This document shows positions 37,101 through 49,100 of a stretch of 64,000 nucleotides of DNA, piece after piece. The DNA lies in contig NC_037674.1 of assembly GCF_003255815.1 (NCBI RefSeq), forward strand, positions 18,743,116 through 18,807,115, read 5' to 3'. The notes under the pieces were generated by a model. It ran no database searches. It saw only the letters and a list, made by a program, of their open reading frames with translations, and was not told the DNA's origin. Each line of letters starts with the position of its first letter. The first letter of the stretch is position 1. Made by a program: the position numbers and the translations under genes. This DNA comes from Theropithecus gelada. Lineage: Eukaryota; Chordata; Mammalia; Primates; Cercopithecidae.

Positions 37101-40100
37101 GCATTCGCGGCACTGTGGCTGAGGTTTGTGTTTCGTCATATATGTGTGTGTGTATATATATTATATATATTTTTTTTTCTTTTTCTAGAAAAAAATTAGA
37201 CTAGTTCCCTAGAAATTGAGTTACTTGGTCAGGCACGGTGGCTCATGCCTGTAGTCTCAACACTTTGGGAGGCCAAGGCAAGTGGATCACCTGAGGTCAG
37301 GAGTTCAAGACCAGCCTGGCCAACATGGTGAAACCCCGTCTCTACTAAAAATACACAAATTAGTTGGGTGTGGTGGCAGGCGCCTGTAATCCCAGCTACT
37401 TAGGAGGCTGAGGCAGGAGAATCGCTTGAACCTGGGAGGCAGAGGTTGCTGTCAGCTGAGATCACGCCATTGCACTCCAGCCTGTGCAACAGAGCAAGAC
37501 TCTGTCTCAAAAAAAAAAAAAAAAAAAAAAGAAAGAAAGAAAGAAAGAAAAGAAAGAAAGAAATTGAGTGACTTGACTTTTGTTTTTTTCTTAATGTGGT
37601 AAGAACTGAGCTTGGAAAGAGCCGTTGCAGAGAGTTGAAGGCAGGAAGCAGAAAAAGAAAAGCCTCAGTTTTCATTAACAGAGGCAGAACTGCCTTCCCA
37701 TTTTCCTATCTAACTAAAAAACAGGTGGTTTTTAGTTGGTTAGTTAGTTGAATAAAGGGGAGGTCTTGGTTTAAATTTTGAAAATCGCATTTTGGATCTG
37801 TCTCTATCGTTTGCAATAACTCCTAGGAATCAACTAATTCTGACTAAATTTAGTGTCTTTCTTGTAGTTTAGTATGGCTTATAACTTGTACTTTCATTTA
37901 AATACACAATCATCTTATGAGGAAAGCAGAACAAATATCATTTTCTCATTCTTATAAATGGAGCAAACACTCAGCACACTGACTTGTCTGGCTTGTCTGG
38001 TGTGGCACAGTGAGTTGCCATAGTGAAGTCAGTGCCAGGCCTCCAACTCCTGGAGCGCAGTCTTCCTCATTTTGAATTGTGCCGCTGCCACCGACTTAAA
38101 TTGTGACCAGTAAGTTTTCAAAGGAGCATATATGTTCTGTGGCTTATATTAACATTTGTCTCATGGATGTGTGATAACATGAAATGAGACATTTAGTCAA
38201 CTGTGTTGTTAACTATATTCATGGCTTTCAACATTGGCTAAGCATAGGATCGCATGAGAAAATTTTAGTTTTTATTTTTATTTTTTTTATGGAGTCTTGT
38301 TCTGTTGCCCAGGCTAGAGTGCAATGGCGTGATCTCGGCTCACTGCAACCTCCACCTCCCAGGTTCAAGCAATTCTCCTGCCTCAGCCCCCCAAGTAGCT
38401 GAGATTACAGGCACATATCACCACGCCCTGCTAATTTTTGTATTTTTAGTAGAGATGGGGTTTCACCATGTTGGCCAGGCTGGTCTGAAACTTGTGAGCT
38501 CAAGTGATCCTCCCACTTCAGCCTCCCAAAGTTCTGGGATTACAGGCGTGAGCCACCACGTCTGGCCCGCGTGAGGAAATTTTAAAACCTGCACTTGCAC
38601 CAAGTCCTTACTTCCAGACCTTCTGATTCGTAGGTCAGTAGAGGGTCAGTACTTTTGTTTTGTTTTGTTTTCGAGACGGGGTCTTGCTTTGTCGCCCAGG
38701 CTGGAGTGCAGTGGAGTGATCATGGCTCACTACAACCTCCGCCTCCCAGGTTGAAGCAGTTCATGTGCCTCAGCCTCCTGAGTAGCTGGGACTGCAGGCC
38801 TGCACCAGCATGCTTGGCAAACTTTTTTGTATTTTAATAGAGATGGGGGTTTCGCCATGTTGGCCAGGCTAGTCTTGAACTTTTGGGCTCGAGCGATCCT
38901 TCTGCCTTGGCCTCCTAAAGTGCTGAGACTACAGGTGTGAGCTACCACGCCCAATAGGAACTTCTATTTAAGCAAGCCAGTCCATCCACCAAAGACAAAC
39001 CTCTACAGGGGATTCTGAAAATAGAACTAAAAAGCAGTGCACTTCGCTCAGTGTCTGGAACTGCTAAGAGCATCAACTCTCCATGGGTTGGAAGCACAAT
39101 AATCTTTTATAAATATGGTTTCCCTTTCTAGTGACTGTCTCAAAAACTCCTGGTCATCACAGATAGAACTGTGTTGTAGACACAGAATGTTCAGTCTTAA
39201 AATGGCTGTGAAGTATTGTTTGATTTGATTCTTTCTGGGCAAGTAAATATCTAAATGACCCATGTTCCTGTCCTTTCAAAATTTTAAGACATTGCCTCAC
39301 CCCCGTCTATAGGCCAAGGCAGGTTCTAGTCTAGAGGGGTTGATATCAGTTCCTTTCATTTTTGAAAATTGTATATTTCTGTTGTCTTATCATTTTTATT
39401 ACAAATCTTTGGAAAATATAATTAATGGAGGAAAGTAAAATTGTACTGAGTGAATTATAAACAATAGGAAAAATTGTTTTTTTCTTGTGAAAGTTTGCTA
39501 GAAATTATGTTCCAATTTGTAAAAATGATAAGCAAACTGAAGCACAGGCTCTTTGGAGTTTCTTAGAATTGTAGCTAATAGACTTTGGAAAGCATTATTG
39601 CAACAATAACAGCCTACAGCAATGAAAACAAATGGTGTGCCCTGAAGGAAAAGGGGGGAGTGTTTTGTAAATATGTGTTATATTTATCCCTTTTGGAATT
39701 CTTTCTCTCCTGTAAAAAATTTTTCCTTTAAAGTGTGTGTACTATGTGAATCTATTTCTGTAAAGTTCAAACACAGGCGAAGTGAACCTGGCGCTAGAAG
39801 TCAGGACTGTATTTGCCTTTGAGTCAGTGGGAGGGGCATGAGCAGGGTCTCTAGGATGCTGGAACACTCAGTTGGTTCCATTTCTTGATCTGGGTGCTGG
39901 TAATACAGGTGTTCAATTTGTAAAAATCTTCAAGCTGTGAACTTATGACTTGTACTTTTCTGTATGTATTTTAGTACTTAAAAAGATTTTAAAAATTCTG
40001 AAGTACTTAATAGTTTTTATTTTAATTATGTCTTTTGTTAGCTTTTACTGCTTACATAGAGAAATGGTGGTATTACTTTTTGTAGGTTAATCTTATACCT

Positions 40101-43100
40101 TGCAACTCGTTGAACTCTTTTTAGTTCTAATAGTCTGATTATATCAGTTGTTCTAAGCAGATGACCATACCATCTGCAAATGAGAGAACTTTCCTTCTAT
40201 TTTTATGATTACTTTTTGAGATGGGGTCTTGCTATGTTGCCCAGGCTGGTCTTGAACTCCTCGGCTCAGGTGGTCCTTCTGTGAGCCACCATACCCAGTC
40301 CAGAGGTTTTTATCATAAGTAGATGTTGAATTTTATCAAGTGCTCTTTCTGTATCAATTAAGGTTCAGTTTCTTGCTCTGGGCTATTTTTCTCTTTTAGT
40401 CTATTTATATGATAAATTTCTGGTTAGATTTGGAGATGCTGGTTCTTCCTGAGATAAACACTACTTGATTGTGATGTTTTACATCTGTAATCACTAGTTG
40501 TATTAGTCTGTTCTCGTGCTGCTAATAAAGACATACCCAAGATTGGGGAATTTGTAAAGGAAAGTGGTTTAATGAACTCACAGTTCCACATAGATGGGGA
40601 GGCCTCACAGTCATGGCTGAAGACGAATGAGGAGCATAGTCAGGTCTTACATGGCAGCAGGCAAGAGAGCTTGTGTAGGGGGACTCCCCTTTATAAAATA
40701 CTATAAAAATATATAAAAAATGTAATTTATTATAAAATAAATCACCCCTTTATAAGAGTGATTTATTCCCTCTCAGAAGAACAACATGAGAAACACCACC
40801 CCCATGATTCAATCACCTCCCACCGGGTTCCTCCCACGACACGTGGGAATTATGGAAGCTACAATTCGAGGTTTGGGTGGGGACACAGCCACACCGTGTC
40901 ACCAATGAAATAAGACTATACCCTTCTTTCCCTGTATTTTGCTTATGTGGATTTGGAATAAAGACTCTACGGTCCTCATAAAATGGGCTAGTTGGGTTTT
41001 GTTCTTTTTCTATTTTTTAAGAACAGTTTATATAAGATAGGAATTCTTACTGAAAGTTTGAATTTACCTGAAAAATAATCTAAGCTAGATATTTTTAGGA
41101 GTGAAAACTTAACTAGTTCAGTGTATTTAAAACCTGTTGACATAAACCAGTTATTTCTTGTATTAATTTTGGTATTTTCTAGGAATTTACCTATTTCATA
41201 TAGATTTAATTTATAAAAATCTGTAGTCATTTATGTTTTATTTATTTAGAATTTCTTTTTATTGTTTAGTCTTATTAGTCTTTTCAAAGAACAAGCTTTT
41301 GTTTTTATCCTTTTTTCTTTTTCTTTTTTTTTTTTTTTTTTGAGACAGAGTCTCACTGTGGCCCAGGCTGGAGTGCATTGATGCAATCTTAGCTCACTTC
41401 AGCCTCCACCTCCCAGGTTCAAGGGATTCTCCCACCTCAGCTCCTGAGTAGCTGGGATTACAAGCGTGTGCCACAACATCCAGCTAATTTTTGTATTTTT
41501 AGTACAGATGGGGTTTCACCATGTTGGCCAGGCTGGTCTCGAACTCCTGACCTCAAGTGATCTACCCACCTCGGCGTCTCAAAGTGCTGGGATTACAGGC
41601 GTGAGCCACTGGGCCTGGCTTTTTCTTTAATTAAAAAAAATTTTTTAGAGACAGCTTCTCGCTGTGTCACCCAAGCTGGAGAGTAGTGGTGCAATCATGA
41701 GTCACTGCAGCTCGACCTCCAGGCTCAGTGGATTTCCCGTCTCAGCCTCCCAAGTAGCTGGGACTAGAGGAGCGTGCCACCATGCCTGGTTAATTTTTTT
41801 TTTTTTTTGTGGCGATACAGTCTTACTCTTCTTACTCTGTTGCCCAGGCTAGAGTGCAGTGGTGTAATCCTAGCTTACTGCAGCCTCCAATTCCTGTGCT
41901 CAGGCGATCCTCCCTTCTGCCTCAGCCTTCCAAAGTGCAGGGATTAGACGCATGAGCCACAGCACCTGGCCTTTCATTCTCTTTTTTTTCCCAGAGACAG
42001 GGTCTTGTTCTGTCTCCCAGGCTGGAGTGCAGTGTTGTGATCATAGCTCACTGTAATCTTGAACTCTTAGGGTAAAGCAATCCTCCTGCCTCAGCCTCCT
42101 GAGTAGCTAGGACTACAGGTGCAAATCACCATGCCCTGCTAACTTTTAAACTTTTTGTAGAGACGGAGTCTTAGTGTGTTGCCCAGGCTGGTCTAGAAGT
42201 CTTGGCTTCAAGCACTCATCCCACCTCAGTCTCCCAAAGTGCTGGGATTACAGGTGTGAGCCACCACGCCCAGCACTACAGTTTTGACCTGTTTCCTTTC
42301 TGACCTGGGCCAGTTCACCCATCCTTAGGCAACCTGGTGGTCCCCCACTCCCAAGTGGTCACGGTATTGATGCCGAATTTATTGTGGACACCTAATTGGT
42401 GTAGCACACTACGCCCAGAATTCCTAGACTCAAGTGAAGCTTCTGCCTCAGCCCCCCGAGTAACTGGGCCTATAGGCATGTGCCACTGTGCCCACCAGGC
42501 TTTTTCTTTTTTTAATTTTATTTTTTAAATGTATATTTTGGGGTCAGGTGCAGTGGCTAACGCCTGTAATTCCAGCACTTTGGAAGGCCGAAGCAGGCAG
42601 ATCACTTGAGGTCAGGAGTTTGAGACCAGCCTGGCCAATGTGGCAAAACCCTGTCCCTACTAAAATAAACTACAAAAATTAGCCGGGTGCGGTGGTGCGC
42701 ACCTCTAGTCCCAGCTACTCGGGAGGCTGAAGCAGGAGAATTGCTTGAACCTGAGAGGCAGAGGTTGCAGCGAGCTGAGATGGCGCCACTGCATTCCAGC
42801 CTGGGCAGTAGAGTGAGACTCCATCTCAAAATAAAATAAAATAAAAATAAAATAAAATAAGAGATATATACACACACATATATATGTATATTTTGTTTGA
42901 ATTCTCTGTTTCATTGATATCTGCCTTTTTCTTTATTATTTTCTTCCTTCGTGTTTTTTTTTTAGTTACTCTTAACCAGTTTGAAAGCTTGACTCCTTTA
43001 TTTTTAACCTGTGTTTTCTGAGAAATATATATAAAACTTTGCATATTGTTTTTACTGTGTCTCACAAGTTTTTGGCATGTAGTGTTTTCATTATAGTCTA

Positions 43101-46100
43101 TATAATTCTAATTAATTTTGTTTATGATTTTTTAACCAAGGAATTTATTGTTTTAATTTTATTGCATTATAGTTTGAGAGCATGGTCTGCATTATAGTTT
43201 GAGAGCATGGTCTGTTTCTTTGGAATCTATTGCAGGTTTCTTTATGGACTAATACAGGGTCTGGTTTTTGTTTTTAGCTGTCCTACATGTGCCTGGAGAA
43301 TGTATATTCTGTGTCGAGTGTAGACTTCTATGTATGTTCTAATTGTACATTTTGAGGATACCTGTGAAGCATGCGCATATTTATAATAAATGTTGTGCTT
43401 TTCCTTTTATTATACATATGTCCTCTGTATCACCTATGATATCTATATATATAATACTCTTTTTTTTTTTTTTGAGACAAAGTCTCACTCTGTTGCCCAG
43501 GCTGGAGTGCAGTGGCGCAATCTCGTCTCACTGCAACCTCCGCCTCCCGGGTTCAGGCAGTTCTCCTGCCTCAGCCTCCCGAGCAGCTGGGACTACAGGC
43601 ACCCGCCACCACATCCAGCCAATTTTTTGTGTTTTTAGTAGAGATGGGGTTTCACCATGTTAGCCAGGCTGGTCTCGATCTCCTGACCTCGTGATCCTCC
43701 CGCCTCGGCCTCACAAAGTGCTGAGATTTCCCATTGTCTTTTTCATTTGCATGCCTGTAATGACTAGTGAGGTTGAACATTTTTTCATGTGCCTCTTTGC
43801 CCATTTTGTGTTGGGTTTTTGTTTTCTTGTTGTTGAATTTTGAGAGTCCTTCATGTATTCTGAATTTAAGTTCTTTAAGAGATATGTGACCTACAAATAT
43901 TTTCTCACAATTTTTTTTTTTTTTTTGAGATGGAGTCTTACCCTGTTGCCCAGGCTGGAGTGCAGTGGCATGGTCTCAGCTCACTGCAAGCTCTGCCTCC
44001 CACGTTCAAGTGATTCTTCTGCTTCTGCTTCCCAAGTAGCTGGGACTACAGGTGCCTGCCACCACGCCTGGCTAATTTTTGTACTTTTAGTAGAGATGGG
44101 GTTTCACCGTGTTAGCCAGGATGGCCTCAGACTCCTAACCTTGTGATCCACCCGCCTCGGCCTCCCTAAGTGCTGGGATTACAGGCATGAGCCACTGTGC
44201 CCGGCCTATTTTCTCACAGTTTATGACTTGTCCCAGAAGTTGTTAATTTTGATGAAATCCAGTTTACCTTTTTTTTTTTTTTTTATGGATCATGTTTTTG
44301 GTATTATGTCTAAGAACTCTGCCTAACTCAAGGATATAAAGATTTTCTCTTCTGTTTTCTTCCAGAAATTTTATAGTTTTCATTTTTATACCCAGGTCTA
44401 TGATTGATATGCTTGGATCTGTGTCCCCACCAAAATTTCTTGAGTTGTAATCCCCAGTGTTGGAGGTAGGGCGAGGTGGGGCATGGTGGGAGATGATTGG
44501 ATCATGAGGCTGTTTCTCATGAATGGTTTAGCACCATTCCCCTTGGTACTGTCCTCACGATAGTAAGTTCTCGTGAGATCTGGTTGTTTAAATGTGTGCA
44601 GCACCTCCCCCTTGCTCTCTCTTGCTCCTACTCCTGCCATGTGAGATGCCTTTGCCTTCTGCCATGACTGTAAGTTTCCTGAGGCCTCCCTAGAAGCCAA
44701 GCAGAAGCCACTATGTTTCCTGTACAGCCTGCAGAACTGTGAGCAACTAAACCTCTTTTCTTTATAATGACCCAGTCTAAGGTATTCTTTACAGCAGTGG
44801 GAGAACGGAATAATACATTGATCCTTTTGAATGAATTTTTCTGTGTGGGGCAAGGTATAGTCTTCTTTTAATACATTGCTGGATTTGTATGGAACCATTC
44901 TTTGCAGTACTTCTCACTGTAATGAAATTTGTCCCTGTTTTGTTGGTTGTTTTCATAGCATCTCTGGAAGTTGATGGTAGAAGAATCCGATTTACTGGGT
45001 CAGCTGAAGGTAATGGCTTAACTGTTGTTGTGATTCTTATGGTGATGCTGGTAGGCAGTGACTTGCATTCTCTGACATTTCCTGAGAGCACTGGTTGCCT
45101 ATACCCGGACTTCCAGAGTCAACTCACTTGTTCTTATCCAAGTGAGCAAACTATACCTAATGCCAAAAATCTACTATAATACAAAGATTTGGGAGTATAC
45201 TTTTTTCTGGTACATATATATGTATAATTATGTTGCTATTGAATGAATAATGCCAAATACACACCAGTCATCCTGCTATGCGGAACTAAGAATGCCTCTT
45301 TGAAATGCCAAATGCCTGTATCTTTTGTAGCTTGGGCTCAAATTGATGAAATTAGAAATTACTGTATACGTGTAATTCCTCAGGACAGTGAAGAGCTCCT
45401 GCCTTGCTTTACTGAATTGTAAATTGAAATTCTTTCCTCAGATCATTAAAGACTTTTACCTTCTGGGACGTGGAGAACTGTTTCAGGCCTTCATTGACAC
45501 AGCTCAACACATGTTAAAAACACCACCCACTGCAGTAACTGAGCATGGTAATTGTCTGTGACCCTGAGAATGATCAACTGATTGACATCGTAGGGTATTT
45601 CTTGGCTGCTGCTGACCCTTTTAAGGCCTCCTCCACATAAGAGCAGCCTGGTCAGTTACAGAGCAGTGGCTTCCAGAGATGGAAGGCCCTTGCAGGTAGG
45701 CTTCACGCTGGGGTCATTGGGAACAGTGTCTTGGCCTATGACCCTTCCTGGAAGAGTTGGTGCAGGCCTTCACACCAGGTGTTTTTCCTCATTGGATTAT
45801 AGCCATATATCCTTTATGGGTCATATTGGGACTTAGTGCTGCTTGTAGTGTTACAGTAGAATTCTTTTGGTGTGAATGACAGAAACTCACCCAAACTAGC
45901 CTAGTTGGGAAAGGGAAATGGATTTGTTATTGTATCTAAAACCCCAGTGGGACAACTTGGATTCATTCTCTCTCTTGCGTGCTCATTTGCTCATTCACCA
46001 TATCTTGTCTGTGTCTCTTGTGAGCTCTTTGATGACCTTCTGGAAACATGATCACGAGCAGCTCCCAGGAATATGCCTCACAGTGTCCTCTACTGAAGGA

Positions 46101-49100
46101 AGTGAGCCTCGTCCCTCTTGTTGCAAGTTAGAGAATTCTAGGGAATTTTCTAGGTTTTGATTGGCCCAGCCCACATCACATGTATCAAAGAGGTCAGACA
46201 TTAGGCTATGCCTAGTTCAGTGAAGTGTCCACCCCTTGACCAACTGATGGCCATTTCCATTCATACTGCATGAATAGAGTTGAGTAAAGATCCAAAAAAA
46301 GAAATGTGAGAAAATACATACACACAGGCTGATCGTTTTTCTAACTCAGTAAAACCATAGATGTCCACTGTACTTATATAGTACAAATATAAGTACTTGT
46401 GGTTGCAAATATCAGAAAATCCAATTCAAACTCACTTAAGCAAAGCAAAAGGAAAGAAATAATGTATCGATTCTCATAACTGAAAAGCTCAGACGTATGA
46501 TGGTTTTCGGCAAAGTTTGATCCAGTGACGCGGGTGACACCTTTAGGACTTGGTCTCTTTCCATCTTTCACCTCTTTCTTCTCAGACAGGCCTGCTCTGT
46601 ATGGTAGCAGATAGTCTCTAGCCAAGTTTACATCCTACTAAGCCCCTGTTTATCTTGAAAAAAGAGCTGGATTCTTTTAGAGTCTGAATAGAGCCTCTGG
46701 ATTGGCCTGGCTTGGTCATGTTAATATCCCTGAACAATATAGCATAACAGAGTAGAGTATTACGTTCCATTTGATCATGCCTACATCACCCAGCTACCCC
46801 TAGAATCGGGTGTTGTCTAGCACTAACCCACTGGAAATATGTGAACTGTACTGAATAGGGATGATTCTCCAAGGAAAATCAGGAGGCAGTTTGTCAGCAA
46901 GAAGAGAAGAATGGATGGATGTTAGACAAATGCAACAGATGTCCACTGTGCCCTGCTGTTAGCACTGGGCATGTTGGGGGAGAAGTGGAAAGCTGGAGGA
47001 GTCTGGGTTTGTTACAGAGCCAAGCATCCTTGTCAGCCCCCGTGTTCTTTCTTGCAGATGTGAATGTGGCCTTTCAACAGTCAGCACACAAGGTTTTGCT
47101 AGATGATGACAACCTTCTCCCTCTGTTGCACTTGACAATTGAGTATCACGGAAAGGAGCACAAAGGTTTGCTGTTCCTCCCTGTCACCTTAGAGTTCCTG
47201 CTGGTCATCCATTTTCCCATCTCTGCTTCCATCCCCCACCATAGAAACCATATGATTTTGGATCTTAGAAATCAGGTAATGCAGTACTATAATTCTATAG
47301 AGAAGAAAAGGAAAGTCCAGAAGTCCATAGAGGCTAAGTGCGATGCCCAGGCCATGTTTTTGGGGGGTTGGGTTTTTTTTTTTGTCATGCTGCTGGAATG
47401 GTCCCTGTTTATTTCCAGCCCCCAGATTTTAAGGCTGAGGAAAGAATCTCTAGAAGACCTCCCAAGAGAACCTCACGTAAAAGTGTCCTTGCCCTCTTCT
47501 TTGTGTCCGCTGTAAGCTTCTAACATCGCAGACTCCAGTGAGCTCTGTTTCTTTTCTTTTGGAGACGGAGTCTCATTCTGTTGCCCAGGCTGGAGTTCTG
47601 TGGCACAATCTTGGCTCACTACAACCTCTACCTTCCAGGTTCAAATAATTCTCATGCCTCAGCCCCCTGAGTAGCTGGGACTACAGCCACCACGCCCAGC
47701 TAATTTTTGTATTTTTAGTAGAGACAGGGTTTCACTGTATTGCCCAGGCTGGTCTTGAACTCCTGTGAGCTCTAGTTTCATTAATGTTATTCACTTGTTG
47801 AATCTCTGGTTCTAGATTAACCAAGTTGTTATCTTTTCTTTTTTTCTTTTCTTTTCTTTATCACAGCAGATGCTACTCAGGCAAGAGAAGGGCCTTCTCG
47901 GGAAACTTCTCCCCGGGAAGCCCCTGCATCTGGCTGGGCAGCCCTAGGTCTTTCCTACAAAGTACAGTGGCCACTACATATTCTCTTCACCCCAGCTGTC
48001 CTGGAAAAGTGAGTATTTCTGAGTTTCTCACAGGTAAATAATGACCCACTTTACTTGTAAGGGAAGAAACTAGCAGGACAGAATTAGCAAGGTGTGGTGG
48101 CACGTGCCTGAAATCCCAGCTACTCCAGAGCCTGAGGCAGGAGGATCCCTTAAACCCAGGATTTCAAATCCATCCTAGGCAGCGTAGTGAGACTCCATCT
48201 CATAAAAAAAAAAAAAAAAAAAAAAGAATTAATGGGAGCAAGATAGCCACCCAAGTAGTTTTTAACAATATGTAAATCAAAAGTTGTAAACCCCTCCAGG
48301 GACTAGACTGATCACATTAATAAGTGGAGCTGCAGATATGAGACACGGAGTGGTGGGTGTTAGAATCAATGGGAGAGCATATCTACTTCAAACCATCGTT
48401 TTTTTAAATTGCCAAATAAGCAGCAGTTTGTAGGCCGCCAGTTTGTGAGCTCTGGAAAATAAGGTCTCAGGCACCATGTCGAGATAATGGCCCTTGATAA
48501 TTCCATCACACCTGACAAGGTCTCCCTCACTTTTGTAATATTTTTTGTTGATTGACTTGGGAAAGTCCTCCAGCCTGCATGTTTGCTGTGGATGTTAGCC
48601 CCTGGGGAGAAGACTGCCGTAAGGGAGAGCCGACAGGGGCAGCCAAGCTTGGGGGTGGAACAAAGGAGCTGACCAAGCTGGAGTCTCCTGCTGTCAGGTC
48701 AGCCTCGCTCTTTATCATGAGAGCCTGCCAAGTGCTGTTGCTTGCCTTGGTCAGGACCTAATGTCCCCAAACCAGAGATCTACAGAAAAGAGGTAAGAAG
48801 CAAATGTGGCTGGTGGTGGCTTTTGAAATCTATCCTCACACCGTATCTAGGAACTTCCCAAACCCAACTACTGGTCAGAGAACTGGCCCCTGGCCTGGAT
48901 GGAGGATTGAAGCTGTCATACTCTGTGAAGCCAGAGGAATGAAGAAAAGGGAAACAAAAAGGCCATCTCTTCTTCTAGCCGCCACTCTTGATCCTTCCTA
49001 TTCTTCTTCCTAGCCCTCTCTACTTGTTTCAGGTAGAGAAGCTTAGGGTAAAATAGACTGGGCATAAACTGGAAAACATGAGGCTGGTTCAGGAAGAAGA

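Larger units (their letters stand above)
39970..41290 (-). mobile_element. L1 fragment, reverse orientation, split by an Alu piece and a MaLR LTR
   Basis: ACCTTGCAACTCGTTGAACT, ACCATACCATCTGCAAATGAG and GTTGACATAAACCAGTTATT-like text are L1 ORF2 read backwards. An Alu fragment (40208-40302) and an LTR (40499-40901) interrupt it. Confidence 0.7.
42890..44900 (-). mobile_element. L1 fragments, reverse orientation, with Alu and LTR insertions
   Basis: GTTTGAGAGCATGGTCTG, GTTGAACATTTTTTCATGTG, TTCTTCCAGAAATTTTATAG and AATTTTTCTGTGTGGGGCAAGG are ORF2-end text in reverse. Alus at 43459 and 43913 and the LTR at 44405 split it. The last piece reaches close to exon 10. Confidence 0.75.

Noticed and set aside
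44889..45179. 96-codon plus-strand frame covering exon 10 of TUBGCP4
   Set aside because: It runs through exon 10 in a different frame and into the intron; only 44959-45009 is coding.
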